From: a bacterium
GTDB taxonomy: Bacteria; Bacteroidota; Ignavibacteria; SZUA-365
Assembly: GCA_020444325.1 (NCBI GenBank)
Contig: JAHLLD010000008.1
Coordinates: 151,343-215,342, forward strand
DNA: 64,000 nt
Direction of reading: 5' to 3'
In this document: piece after piece, positions 27,001 to 35,481 of the stretch
Position numbering within the stretch: the first letter of the stretch is position 1
Layout: every line of letters starts with the position of its first letter
Program-made: the position numbers and the translations under genes
Notes under the pieces: model-generated
What the model was told of the DNA's origin: nothing
Database searches by the model: none
What the model saw: only the letters and a program-made list of their open reading frames with translations

Positions 27001-27160
27001 GACCTACGAAAGCTACGGTACCGTCTTCAGCAACTTGTACCGCAACTACTATTATCAGACCTACCTGATGAACCCGCGGACGTCACTGGCGTCAGACGTT
27101 GACAATGCGCACTATGGCCCCCCGCGTCAGGTACGTGTCGGTCTCAGACTTAATTTCTAA
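24080..27160 (+). CDS. TonB-dependent receptor with N-terminal carboxypeptidase-like regulatory domain
   Basis: The outer-membrane receptor has 1026 residues. A signal peptide (cleavage after AMAQ, about residue 21) is followed by a CarboxypepD-reg-like domain (GKIAGKVTDRETGEPLIGANVVIDGTERGSATNINGEYVILNVPIGKVTLVASYIGY, about residues 24-85), a plug domain (EEIENLPVRGVDGIVALQAGIVAQDGEIHVRGSRGDATGYIVDGV) and a long barrel ending GPPRQVRVGLRLNF with the terminal Phe expected for barrel assembly. GAAGGAGG precedes the start. It uses TonB energy to move a ligand, or may work in secretion; the ligand is unknown. No SusD-like partner is adjacent; the next gene encodes a secreted sorting-domain protein. 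Confidence 0.93.
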   Translation: MHKRILIAILCMLFPVAAMAQNGKIAGKVTDRETGEPLIGANVVIDGTERGSATNINGEYVILNVPIGKVTLVASYIGYQQITIRDILIKSNETSSVDFQLPSEAFKVGSVEIIAQKPLVDKNVTNSKATVTQEEIENLPVRGVDGIVALQAGIVAQDGEIHVRGSRGDATGYIVDGVNANDPVYGGRALTVINNAIKEINFQAGGYSAEFGGANGGLIQTTTRTGEQKLNFGFEAYTDSWNGIGEENFLGSYNYGTSQYVLTAGGPIWGPVKFFVAGQNSFNRTPARYRDAYTLSNAATELALRQTDAHAMLAPEEQMKAGVFDPRLGASAKKIDYTYPAGTVINNASEAYAVQGNMTVDLNPINIRVGGSYSYYTDRDGASIFEAYQTGRMARVVDGAVQYYTNPNDFSYNEDDISVVNAQRALWDQTENYSANLKLTHLLSQTTFYEVFVNYFGYFGLQMDPQFQHDLFAYGDSIDNAPYGYTLQGDGVQPERTQLFGDLFDVYGTPETGYAYQKDRYSSISGKLNFVHQIGRTHEIKVGGEATRYEVRQFDIVPFLLKTYIRSNPDASPTSQAVSSRTNYFGYDQWGRTLDDGPNGPRNPIFASAYALDKIELEDLVINLGLRWDYIDTDTEQFKDPNNVQFTDDGTLDPEGMEPTEATSTFSPRIGFSFPVTDQTVFYAQYGKFVQQSRLRDVYLGNALAADNIRGGYAIQSPVGFGLKPEQTIQYDFGFRQQIGDFLAFDLGAFYKDIRDQIQQVQIPAELGASHQAYFAWVNGDFATTSGVSLKVDLRRVERIQASVDYTYSDARGTGSAPSTAFRALWLSPTEDPYLPKYITALDFNQSHRGSINIDYRFGVDDGPSFGGVHPLERLGLNLLFQFNSGHPYTRVDENSYDNRRQPIEVLNESTTPWNFQIDARLDKTVSIAGLDVNFYVWVINLLDTKNVIDVWMQSGSASDDGYLSTVNGKQQLQTYESYGTVFSNLYRNYYYQTYLMNPRTSLASDVDNAHYGPPRQVRVGLRLNF

Positions 27161-27215
27161 GTCTTGATCGAAGTTGACCAATGATTAAACGTAGAAGTAA
27201 TACAAGGAGACTGGC

Positions 27216-30200
27216 ATGAAAATGATTGGAAAGCTGTTCCTGCTGCTAACCATGCTGCTCTTTGCCACTGGCCTTCAGGCAGGTGAGCATGAAGGTGGCA
27301 AGGACAAGGGGCGGTTGCATAAAACAACGATAAACGACCAATACGATTTTATATCGATCAACAATATCCTGATGTGGATTTCGAACAACGGATTCACATC
27401 GCATAATCCGCAATCTGGTGGCTCCGGACTCGAATGGCCGGCGGGTAGCGGCAAATACGCCATTTACCAGGACGGTCTCGTCTGGGGCGGAAAGGTGCAG
27501 GGCACCATCCATATCGGCGGTGCCACCTACAGTGAAGGTTTGCAGGCCGGGAATATCAAGGCCGACGGCACGACCGATCCCGCAAACCCGATCCATCGCA
27601 TCTTCAAGGTCCGCAAGGTCAACCGCAAGAGCTTTGGCAACTTGTCCGCCACTGAGCAGGATCGCCTGCGCAAGGACTTTGAAGAGTGGCCGACACAGTT
27701 CGGTGCTCCGTACACCGATGGCGACAATGACGGCAGCTACAGCCCGGACTTTGAAGAATGGCTGGATGAAGACCCGAATGCAGACACTCCGTGGTTTATC
27801 GGCGACGAAGTGATCTGGTTTGTGTCCAACGACCAGGACGGTCAGCGCACCGCCGACCTTTACGGCTCCCCGCCGATCGGCGTGGAAGTGCAGACGCTGG
27901 TCTGGGGCTACAATCAGACCGGTCCGCTCGGCAACATGGTGTTCACCAAGTACATCGTGATCAATAAGGGTCCCGATCCTCTCGAAGACGCATATTTCGC
28001 ACAGTGGTCGGATCCCGATCTCGGCGACGCGAATGATGATTTCGTCGGTATTGACACCACCTTGTCGCTCGGCTATGTCTACAACGGTCTCGCGTCGGAT
28101 GACACCTACGGTATTCCGCCTGCAGCGGGCTATGACTTCTTCCAGGGTCCCGTCGTTCCAGGCGAACCCGAGGATGAAGCGCATTACAACTTCGGAACGC
28201 TTCAGGGATGGAAAAATCTCGAAGTGACTTCCTTCGCATTCTACATCAATTCCGATCCCGTGTATCAGGATCCTGACCTGGGCGATCCGGCCGGTGCGCA
28301 GCAGATGTATAACTATCTGCAGTCGCGCCTCTACGACGGCGGTCCCTTCGTCGATCCCACAACGGGCGAGGAAGTCAAGATCGCTCTCGCTGGTGATCCT
28401 GTGACCAAGCAGGGCTGGATTGACGGTATTGTGAATCCTCCCGATGATCGCCGTATGATGATGACGACTGGACCGTTCACGCTGGATCGGACAACCGACC
28501 TCGCGAATGGAAAGCTCAACAAGCAGGAAGTTGTTGTCGCACGCATCGTGGGACGCGGTTCCGACCGCATCTCCAGTCTTCAGGTGCTGCGTTACTACGA
28601 CCGTTTCGCGCAGCTCGCTTTCGACAATAACTTCGATCTCCCGAAGGCGCCTCCCGCACCTGACGTCGCTGTTTCAGAGCAGAACGGCAAAATCCTTCTC
28701 CACTGGGGTACGCCCGCAGGTATTGCACAGACGGAGCCCTTCGACGATCGCGGTTACAAGTTCCAGGGCTACAACGTCTATCAGTTCCCGAGCCCCAGTT
28801 CGACGCTGGATGATGCCATCCGTATCGCGACCTACGATGTCATCGATAATGTCGCAACCATTTTCGATGAGGTCATTGATCCGAAAACGGGTGCCGTCGT
28901 CGTCCTCCCGGTGCAGTTTGGTACCGATTCGGGTATTCAGCGTCTCATTGAGATTGAGGACGACGCCATCACGGATCGTCCCCTCGTGAACAACCAGCCC
29001 TATTACTTCGCTGTTACAGCGTACTCTTTCAACCCCGATGATGAGGCCACCCCCCGTCAGCTCGAATCGACACCCGACATCCTGACCGTGCGTCCGCAGA
29101 CCATGGATCCGGGCTACCGTGCCGGTGCGGAGCTCAATGAGAATCTGCAGGTCATGCATACGGAAGGACTGTCCACTGGCAAGGTCCTTGTCAAGGTCAT
29201 CGATCCGGAAGAACTGACCGGTGATTCCTACGCAGTTACCTTTACCTCACAGGGGAAGGTTGAAACGGTGTATTACGACACCACCCTCATTGTTGACGAC
29301 TATGGCTGGAACCTGACCAATACGAGCAAGAATACGGTGATGGTTTCCGATGCCTCGGCATTCGGCGGACTCGACACCGACTATTACGTGTTTGATGGCT
29401 TCCAGATCGGTGTCAGCGGCAGCGGACACTACGTCCAGGGCCGTGAAATTCTCGCCGTCGAGTGGGAGAACGGTCCCAGGGTATATGAAGGATACGCTGG
29501 TTATGAAATCGTTGGACAGGACTTCTTCGGCAGCAGCATAGAATCCTATGATGTGAAGAAGATTGTCGAAATCCGCTTCGACCGGAACAATACCTCGAAG
29601 GGATACTACTTCCTCCGCGGTGGCGATCCCAGCTATGGATACGTCGGGTATTTCGATTCTCCTTTCACCGTGTGGGATGTGACAGACAAGAACAACCCGC
29701 AGCAGCTCTCCTGGGCACAGGTGGAGAGCATCGACAGTCCGACACATAACAATACGTTTGACCCCGTGGTCGTGACAGATCGCGAGTATCTGTTTATTCT
29801 TGACAAACCGTATTCGGATACTCCGGACCCGGTGTACACCAACTATATCCTTACAGCTGATGCGGCCGTCATGCCCATTCTCTATGCCATGTGGCCAATT
29901 CAGACAAGCATCGCCGACGGATCACCCCAGCCCTTCACGGATGGTACCATCATGCGGTGGGTCCCCAATGTTCCGTTCGACGATACGGATGTATTCACAT
30001 TCACAACTCCGAAAGCCACGTACGATAATAATCTCGCGAAGGAGGATGTTTCCGACATCCAGGTCTTCCCGAACCCGTACCTGGGATCCAATCAGCAGGA
30101 GCTGAACAAGTATCAGCGCTTTGTGACCTTCAACCATCTGCCGCCTCGTGCCAACTTCCGTATCTATACGGTATCCGGTTCGCTGGTGGCCTCCTTTGAG

Positions 30201-30365
30201 AAAGATGACGGTTCACAGCTTGCCAACTGGGATCTTCAGAATGACAACGGTCTGCCCGTTGCCAGTGGCATGTACATCATTCATATCGAGATGCCCGACC
30301 TGAACACCGAAAAGGTGCTCAAGCTCGGCGTGGTCAGCGAGGCACAGTACCTCGACCGTATCTGA
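27216..30365 (+). CDS. large secreted protein with Fn3-like region and C-terminal sorting-type domain
   Basis: The 1049-residue product has a signal peptide (MKMIGKLFLLLTMLLFATGLQA) and an AAGGAG site 5' of the ATG. Residues of about 40-330 contain Asp-rich loops (DGDNDGSYSPDFEEWLDEDPNAD) like calcium-binding segments and an LVWGYNQTGPLGNMVFTKYIVINKG stretch. An Fn3-like module lies near 485-600 (GKILLHWGTP ... GYKFQGYNVYQFPS). The C-terminus VSDIQVFPNPYLGSNQQ ... FRIYTVSGSLVASFEKDDGSQLANWDLQNDNGLPVASGMYIIHIE is the FNPY/FlgD-like fold used as a type IX sorting domain. It lies between a TonB receptor and a PorV-like barrel, suggesting surface display; its role is unknown. Confidence 0.82.
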   Translation: MKMIGKLFLLLTMLLFATGLQAGEHEGGKDKGRLHKTTINDQYDFISINNILMWISNNGFTSHNPQSGGSGLEWPAGSGKYAIYQDGLVWGGKVQGTIHIGGATYSEGLQAGNIKADGTTDPANPIHRIFKVRKVNRKSFGNLSATEQDRLRKDFEEWPTQFGAPYTDGDNDGSYSPDFEEWLDEDPNADTPWFIGDEVIWFVSNDQDGQRTADLYGSPPIGVEVQTLVWGYNQTGPLGNMVFTKYIVINKGPDPLEDAYFAQWSDPDLGDANDDFVGIDTTLSLGYVYNGLASDDTYGIPPAAGYDFFQGPVVPGEPEDEAHYNFGTLQGWKNLEVTSFAFYINSDPVYQDPDLGDPAGAQQMYNYLQSRLYDGGPFVDPTTGEEVKIALAGDPVTKQGWIDGIVNPPDDRRMMMTTGPFTLDRTTDLANGKLNKQEVVVARIVGRGSDRISSLQVLRYYDRFAQLAFDNNFDLPKAPPAPDVAVSEQNGKILLHWGTPAGIAQTEPFDDRGYKFQGYNVYQFPSPSSTLDDAIRIATYDVIDNVATIFDEVIDPKTGAVVVLPVQFGTDSGIQRLIEIEDDAITDRPLVNNQPYYFAVTAYSFNPDDEATPRQLESTPDILTVRPQTMDPGYRAGAELNENLQVMHTEGLSTGKVLVKVIDPEELTGDSYAVTFTSQGKVETVYYDTTLIVDDYGWNLTNTSKNTVMVSDASAFGGLDTDYYVFDGFQIGVSGSGHYVQGREILAVEWENGPRVYEGYAGYEIVGQDFFGSSIESYDVKKIVEIRFDRNNTSKGYYFLRGGDPSYGYVGYFDSPFTVWDVTDKNNPQQLSWAQVESIDSPTHNNTFDPVVVTDREYLFILDKPYSDTPDPVYTNYILTADAAVMPILYAMWPIQTSIADGSPQPFTDGTIMRWVPNVPFDDTDVFTFTTPKATYDNNLAKEDVSDIQVFPNPYLGSNQQELNKYQRFVTFNHLPPRANFRIYTVSGSLVASFEKDDGSQLANWDLQNDNGLPVASGMYIIHIEMPDLNTEKVLKLGVVSEAQYLDRI

Positions 30366-30438
30366 CGGTTCCACACGCATCGACACGACGCATATGAACA
30401 CTTGTTGTGAATCAGATACATCATTAAGGAGATACATC

Positions 30439-31488
30439 ATGCGTACTACGCTTTCATCTTTCCTGGCTGTGTTGCTGGTGCTGACACTTCTGAGCACCAC
30501 CGCAAACGCCCAAGGAGGAGGCCGCTCCGGTACCGCTGCAGCCGAACAGCTGCTGGTTCCCGTGGGTGCCCGGGGCATCGCCCTCGGGAGTGCCTACAGC
30601 GCGGGTCTCTCGGGTCTCAACGCCATCTATTACAACCCTGCCGGTCTTGCCGCAAGCAGGAACAGTGCAGAGGCAACATTTTCCCATACGTCAGCTTTCG
30701 GTGACCTCGGTGTCGATTATGCCGCAGTGGGCGCCGAATTCAGCGGCTTCGGCTACCTGGCGTTTTCCATCAAATCCCTGTCCTTCGGCGATCTGGACAT
30801 CACCGATGAACAAAACCCGGATGGGACAGGCGCGACCTGGTCACCGACTTTTGTCGCTCTCGGTGTGACATATTCCCGTGCGCTGACCGACCGCATCCGT
30901 GCCGGTGTGTCCGCCTACCTTGTCAGTGAGGACCAGTACCGCGTTTCCGCATCGAACGCTTCGTTCGATATCGGTGTCCAGTACCAGGGACTCGCGGGCA
31001 TGCGCGGACTCAGTCTGGGTGTCACCCTTCGCCATCTCGGTGGAAACATGCAGTACACCGGCGCAGGACTTACCCGCCGCGTCGATGAACTTGACGGGAA
31101 ACGCGATCCGCAGCTGCTGCGCATCGAGGCTGCGGGCTTCAGTATGCCGACCTCCCTGGAACTGAGCCTCGCCTACACGCGCAGTTTTGCCGAACTCCAC
31201 AACGTCACCGTTGCCGGTTCTTTCGAGAACAACAATTTCCTTCTCGACCAGTACCGCCTGGGTGTGGAATATGGATTCAAAAACTTCTTCTTCCTGCGTG
31301 GTTCCTATAACCTCGCGGGCGACGAACCGAACGATGCGTTCGACGAAGGAGCCTATGAATATGATGCGGCCTTTGGCGCAGGCGTGAACTTCGATGCCGG
31401 CGATCTCATGATCGGCGTCGATTACGCCTATCAGAACATGAAGACGTTTGATGGCAATCATGTCATCACGGTCAATCTCGGGTTCTGA
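30439..31488 (+). CDS. PorV/PorQ family outer-membrane protein
   Basis: A 349-residue FadL-like barrel from ATG 30439 (AAGGAG upstream; 15 upstream codons rejected). After a signal peptide ending ANAQ, the motif PVGARGIALGSAYSAGLSGLNAIYYNPAGLAASRNSAEATFSHTSAFGDLGVDYAAVGAEF is the hallmark of PorV/PorQ proteins, which ferry type IX cargo to the attachment machinery. The tail YQNMKTFDGNHVITVNLGF is a typical last strand. It follows the 1049-residue sorting-domain protein by 73 bp and precedes a strong terminator, so it is the last gene of that transcript and may be the cargo's dedicated shuttle (inference). Confidence 0.85.
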   Translation: MRTTLSSFLAVLLVLTLLSTTANAQGGGRSGTAAAEQLLVPVGARGIALGSAYSAGLSGLNAIYYNPAGLAASRNSAEATFSHTSAFGDLGVDYAAVGAEFSGFGYLAFSIKSLSFGDLDITDEQNPDGTGATWSPTFVALGVTYSRALTDRIRAGVSAYLVSEDQYRVSASNASFDIGVQYQGLAGMRGLSLGVTLRHLGGNMQYTGAGLTRRVDELDGKRDPQLLRIEAAGFSMPTSLELSLAYTRSFAELHNVTVAGSFENNNFLLDQYRLGVEYGFKNFFFLRGSYNLAGDEPNDAFDEGAYEYDAAFGAGVNFDAGDLMIGVDYAYQNMKTFDGNHVITVNLGF

Positions 31489-31506
31489 TACCCTACAATC
31501 CTGACT

Positions 31507-31543
31507 GAGAGGCCTCGTCACGCATTGCGGGACGAGGCCTCTC
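31507..31543 (+). terminator. strong hairpin terminator after the PorV-like gene
   Basis: GAGAGGCCTCGTC and GACGAGGCCTCTC form a perfect 13-bp stem around an 11-nt loop, 18 bp beyond the PorV-like stop. No long U-run follows, but the stem is very stable and separates the surface block from the GWxTD gene. Confidence 0.75.
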
Positions 31544-31647
31544 CCGTTACAGCGGAGCGCAGGAATCGTCTTGTTTTATGATTACGGTTTGCTAGTTTAT
31601 TTTATGCCCATTGCGTGGCATTCTTCCATGAACCTGAGGAAGCTCCC

Positions 31648-33015
31648 ATGAACCGGTTTCTTGCCCTCCTGTTCCTCGTGTTGCTTGCAATGACCGCTTC
31701 AGCACAGGACGCAACAACGCTGCGAATGAACATCGATTTCGCGTCATTCAAGTACGATGACCAGACCAGCTACGTCGAGATGTATTACTCCTTTCCCCGC
31801 AGCGCGATCCAGTATACGTTGCGAAATAATGTTTACAACGGTTCGGCGGTTGTGCATACCATCATTCGACGGGAGGACAAGGAGGAGGATCCCGTACTGA
31901 AAAACTGGCGTGTCCCCATCAGCCTGAATGACACTACGGGACTGAAAGAAAAAACATTGATCGGTCGCGTCAACTATCTGCTTGAGCCGGGCCGTTACCG
32001 CATCACTGTAATCACACGCGATGAGGCCCAACCGCTGGAAAGCGACAGTGTTGAGGTGCGCTACGAAGTTCGCCAGTTTGGCAGTAAGAATCTGAAATTC
32101 AGCGATATCGAGCTTGCCTCGTCCATTCAGAAAGCCGAGAACGATCCTGCCAACATCTTTTACAAAAATACCCTTGAGGTCATCCCGAATCCTACTCTGC
32201 TCTACGGGAAGCCGATGCCGAATGTTATGTATTACGCGGAACTCTATAACGTGAAGCACGACGATTTTCTGGTGAAAAGCGAGATTGTTTCTTCTTACGG
32301 GAAGACCATGGTGAGCAAAGCCCGTGAGCGACAGGGGAAGCATGCTTCACGCGTCGAAGTGGGCTCACTGAATCTCAGTACCCTCCCTTCCGGTGTCTAT
32401 ACATTGATTCTCTCATACGGCGACACCTCGGGTACATTCCTCGAGTCTCAGAGCAAACCGTTTTACGTGTTCAACCCGGACATACCCATCGACACCGCCG
32501 CCATCACACAGATCGCAGACCAGATTGCGGCCGAGTTCGCGGCGATGAGTGAATCCGAACTGGACGAGCAGTTTGCCATGGGGCTATACGTGGCGACATC
32601 AGATGAAAAAAATATCTGGTCTTCGCTCACGGGAGCGGAGCCGAAGAAGAAGTTTCTGACCAAGTTCTGGCGGTCTCGCGACACGGATCCTGTCACACCG
32701 CAGAATGAGTTTTTCTCAGAGTACCAGCAGCGTGTGGCCATTGCGAACGAGCAGTTCCGTTCCGCATTCCGCAAAGGCTGGCGATCAGATCGCGGACGTG
32801 TCTATATCGTGTATGGTCCGCCGGATTATATCGAACGCATGTCGAGCGAAAGCGATATGAAACCGCATGAAATATGGCGATACGATTACATCGAGGGCGG
32901 TGTTGAATTCATCTTCGTCGACAAGGGCGGTTTCAATAACTACGAGCTCGTGCATTCCACAAAGCGCAATGAAATCAACAATCCGGACTGGGAACGCTCT
33001 GCCGGAACGTACTGA
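31648..33015 (+). CDS. GWxTD domain protein
   Basis: A 455-residue secreted protein from ATG 31648, selected for the signal peptide MNRFLALLFLVLLAMTASAQ. The middle is beta-rich (ATTLRMNIDFASFKYDDQTSYVEMYYSFP...). Near the C-terminus AFRKGWRSDRGRVYIVYGPPDYIER ... KPHEIWRYDYIEGGVEFIFVDKGGFNNYELVHS matches the GWxTD signature (Gly-Trp, Ser in place of Thr, Asp-Arg-Gly-Arg) of a domain widespread in FCB and Acidobacteria genomes with no known function. The acyltransferase follows after 30 bp, which could place it in envelope lipid or surface metabolism. Confidence 0.82.
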   Translation: MNRFLALLFLVLLAMTASAQDATTLRMNIDFASFKYDDQTSYVEMYYSFPRSAIQYTLRNNVYNGSAVVHTIIRREDKEEDPVLKNWRVPISLNDTTGLKEKTLIGRVNYLLEPGRYRITVITRDEAQPLESDSVEVRYEVRQFGSKNLKFSDIELASSIQKAENDPANIFYKNTLEVIPNPTLLYGKPMPNVMYYAELYNVKHDDFLVKSEIVSSYGKTMVSKARERQGKHASRVEVGSLNLSTLPSGVYTLILSYGDTSGTFLESQSKPFYVFNPDIPIDTAAITQIADQIAAEFAAMSESELDEQFAMGLYVATSDEKNIWSSLTGAEPKKKFLTKFWRSRDTDPVTPQNEFFSEYQQRVAIANEQFRSAFRKGWRSDRGRVYIVYGPPDYIERMSSESDMKPHEIWRYDYIEGGVEFIFVDKGGFNNYELVHSTKRNEINNPDWERSAGTY

Positions 33016-33045
33016 CGTTTCCCGGAAGAACGCCGTCGCATCGAC

Positions 33046-33996
33046 GTGAAATCGACACTCGAGTACGTTCTTTTTGCATCGGTCGCGCGCATCCTGCAGC
33101 TTTTGCCGCTGGGTGCGGTGCGACTGTTTGCGCGTACCCTGGCCAAGACGCTGTTCTACGTTCTTCCACTGCGGCGCGGCCTTACACTGCTGCAGCTTCG
33201 GCGTGCATTTCCTGAACATGAGGAAGCAGAGATTCGGCGCATTGCCAAAGGGAGCTACGTCAATCTGATCACCACCATCTTTGAAATGATGTGGACGCCG
33301 CGACTGCATGAAGGCAACCTCGGGCAGGTGCTGCGCGTCCACAATCTTGACGTCGTCGAACGTGCACGCAAGCGCGGATCGGGTGTCGTCATGATGTCAG
33401 GGCATTTCGGAAACTGGGAATGGCTCTGTACCGGCGCATCCCGGCTGATGGGATTCAATGTGACAGTCGTCGTTCACCCGATACATAATCCCGCCGTGGA
33501 TGAACTCGTAGAGCGATGGCGGGAGTCGATGGGCAACCGGGTGGTGGATATGGGGCTGTCGGTCCGTGAGATTATAAGGGCGCTGCGCAATCGTGAAGTT
33601 GTCGCGATGCTCGCGGATCAGAGCGGTCCAAGCGGTTCACTGTATGTCCGCTATTTCGACCACTTCGCGGCGACGTATGAAGGACCCGCGACGTTTGCAC
33701 TGCGTACCGGATCCCCTGTGATCATGTCATTCGCCGTACGCGCCGCGGATGGAAATTACGATGTACTGCAGGAGGAAATCCCGACGTCGGATCTGCGAGG
33801 ACTCAATGACGCCAATGTCAGGGAGCTCACGCGCCGCCACGTTCGGACACTTGAGCGTATGGTGAGAAAGCATCCCGAGCAGTGGCTCTGGCAGCACAAG
33901 CGCTGGAAACATAACCCGCGCGAGGACAGTGTGTTGGTCGAGGATCCTCCCATGGCCGAGGATGCACCCGATGTTGAGGATTCGTCCGATGCCTGA
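33046..33996 (+). CDS. LpxL/HtrB-type lipid A acyltransferase
   Basis: The product has 316 residues, starting with GTG at 33046. An N-terminal membrane segment is followed by the acyltransferase core: VVMMSGHFGNWEWLC carries the HxxxxE/D catalytic motif (HFGNWE), and REVVAMLADQSGPSGSLYVRYFDHFAATYEGPATFALRTGSPVI matches the substrate-binding region of lauroyl/myristoyl acyltransferases. It would add a secondary acyl chain to lipid A at the inner membrane. The acidic C-terminal tail (VLVEDPPMAEDAPDVEDSSDA) is unusual for the family. The next gene starts eight bases before this stop, so the two are translationally coupled. Confidence 0.9.
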   Translation: MKSTLEYVLFASVARILQLLPLGAVRLFARTLAKTLFYVLPLRRGLTLLQLRRAFPEHEEAEIRRIAKGSYVNLITTIFEMMWTPRLHEGNLGQVLRVHNLDVVERARKRGSGVVMMSGHFGNWEWLCTGASRLMGFNVTVVVHPIHNPAVDELVERWRESMGNRVVDMGLSVREIIRALRNREVVAMLADQSGPSGSLYVRYFDHFAATYEGPATFALRTGSPVIMSFAVRAADGNYDVLQEEIPTSDLRGLNDANVRELTRRHVRTLERMVRKHPEQWLWQHKRWKHNPREDSVLVEDPPMAEDAPDVEDSSDA

Positions 33997-35005
33997 GGCA
34001 CTTGTCATACAGACGGCGTTCGCCGGTGATCTGATTCTGACCACACCCCTGATAGAGGCTGTCGCCACCTGCGCAGATGGCAATGTGGTCGATGTGCTGT
34101 GTATCCCCGGAACAGCGCCACTGCTTGAGAATAATCCCCACGTGCGTGAAATCCTGCCGTACGACAAGAAAACCGGGAGACCGGGGTTGCTGGGTATGAT
34201 GCAGCAGTTATCTCGCAGGGGCTACGATCTCTGCATTTCACCGCATAGATCAATGCGCAGCGCCATGCTTGCGCGAGCTTCCCGTGCAAAACAGCGTATC
34301 AGTTTCGACCGCTCGGCAGGCGGTCCGCTTTACACGCAGCGCATTCCCTACGAGCGCAGTGCGCATGAAGTTGATCGCAATCTCTCCCTGCTTCACAGCA
34401 TGGATTGTACCCTCCCTGCCATATTGCGTCCTGCACTGTATCCTGCTGATGCGCACAGGGAGGAGGTTGTGAAATTTTTCAACCCGGAGGATGCTCCGTT
34501 TCTCGTTCTGGCGCCTGGATCGGTCTGGGCGACAAAAAGGTGGACGACGGAAGGCTTTGCCTCACTTGCCGATGCCATGCGTGACCGTTATCGCATTGCG
34601 CTCATCGGCGGCAGGGGAGATGAGGCACTGTGCAGGGAAATATCAGAGACATTGCCTCCCGGGGATCAGGTGAATCTCGCCGGGAAACTCAGTTTCCTCG
34701 CCTCTGCATATCTGATCGAACAGGCAAGAATGCTCGTGAGCAACGACAGCGCTCCTGTCCATATCGCGTCGGCCATGGGAACACCGGTAGTGGAAATTTA
34801 CGGGGCGACCTCACCTGCATACGGCTTCACGCCCTATGCCGTACCGCACCGAATCGTACAGCGTGAGGACCTTCCCTGCAAGCCATGTGCGATTCACGGT
34901 GGAGATCACTGCCCGATTCAAACGTTTGTCTGTATGCGTGAACTCTCCAGCACGACGGTGCAGCAGGCCGTCGAGGACTTGCTCGCGGAAACTGCTGTGG
35001 AATGA
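33989..35005 (+). CDS. glycosyltransferase family 9 (heptosyltransferase-like)
   Basis: A 338-residue GT-B enzyme from ATG 33989; the frame is open upstream but would lie inside the acyltransferase gene. MPEALVIQTAFAGDLILTTPLIEAV is the GT9 N-terminus (xxxxGDxxLTTPxIxxL); VLAPGSVWATKRWTTEGFASLADAM and VSNDSAPVHIASAMGTPVVEIYGATSPAYGFTP are the nucleotide-sugar site typical of WaaF/WaaC heptosyltransferases; CKPCAIHGGDHCP near the end is the Cys-rich element found in these proteins. It probably transfers heptose or a similar sugar to lipopolysaccharide core. A bidirectional terminator follows. Confidence 0.9.
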   Translation: MPEALVIQTAFAGDLILTTPLIEAVATCADGNVVDVLCIPGTAPLLENNPHVREILPYDKKTGRPGLLGMMQQLSRRGYDLCISPHRSMRSAMLARASRAKQRISFDRSAGGPLYTQRIPYERSAHEVDRNLSLLHSMDCTLPAILRPALYPADAHREEVVKFFNPEDAPFLVLAPGSVWATKRWTTEGFASLADAMRDRYRIALIGGRGDEALCREISETLPPGDQVNLAGKLSFLASAYLIEQARMLVSNDSAPVHIASAMGTPVVEIYGATSPAYGFTPYAVPHRIVQREDLPCKPCAIHGGDHCPIQTFVCMRELSSTTVQQAVEDLLAETAVE

Positions 35006-35026
35006 TCTTGCTCTCCCGATTACGAC

Positions 35027-35048
35027 AAAGGCCCCTGACGGGGCCTTT
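35027..35048. terminator. bidirectional terminator between convergent genes
   Basis: AAAGGCCCC and GGGGCCTTT form a 9-bp stem around TGAC, followed by T/C on the plus strand and preceded by A's that become a U-run on the minus strand. It serves the GT9 gene and, in the other direction, the FmdB-like gene, whose stop is 26 bp away. Confidence 0.85.
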
Positions 35049-35073
35049 TCTGCATCTCGCATGAGAAGACAGC

Positions 35074-35409
35074 TCAGGCGCTGCCTTTCTCCGTGGAGGT
35101 TGATTTTGAGGAGGATGTCGTCGAGGAGGCACTGCCGTTGCTGTTTTTCTCAGAGGGGGCTGCCGTGGAACTCGAGGCAGTTGAACTCTCCTCCGACGAT
35201 GACGAAGCTGCCGCGGAGGATGAGGATTTTTTGTAATCCGTCAGGTAGTATCCCGATCCCTTGAACAACAGTCCTGCACCGGCCCCGATCAGCCGTTGCA
35301 GCGCAGGTTTGTTGCAGGCGGGACAGATTTCAAGCACGGGGTCTTTCATCGACTGAAATTCTTCGAAGCGGTGCCCGCATTCCTTGCATTGATAGTCATA
35401 GGTTGGCAT
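35074..35409 (-). CDS. FmdB-family zinc ribbon protein with Ser-rich tail
   Basis: The protein has 111 residues. The first 60 are the FmdB zinc ribbon: MPTYDYQCKECGHRFEEFQSMKDPVLEICPACNKPALQRLIGAGAGLLFKGSGYYLTDY, with CxxC pairs at about residues 8/11 and 29/32 and the characteristic GSGYYLTDY. The remaining half is nearly all Ser, Ala, Thr, Lys and Glu and is presumably disordered. The family is often adjacent to unrelated housekeeping genes and its role is poorly defined (translation-linked regulation has been suggested). Ser-rich tails also occur in the HerA-like and RS-rich proteins of this window. Confidence 0.88.
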   Translation of the reverse strand: MPTYDYQCKECGHRFEEFQSMKDPVLEICPACNKPALQRLIGAGAGLLFKGSGYYLTDYKKSSSSAAASSSSEESSTASSSTAAPSEKNSNGSASSTTSSSKSTSTEKGSA

Positions 35410-35481
35410 GATGTATTTCCTTGGTACTGCGTCGTGAGTAAGTATCTACTCGAAGAACACGATATGAATGAGATGCGTTTA

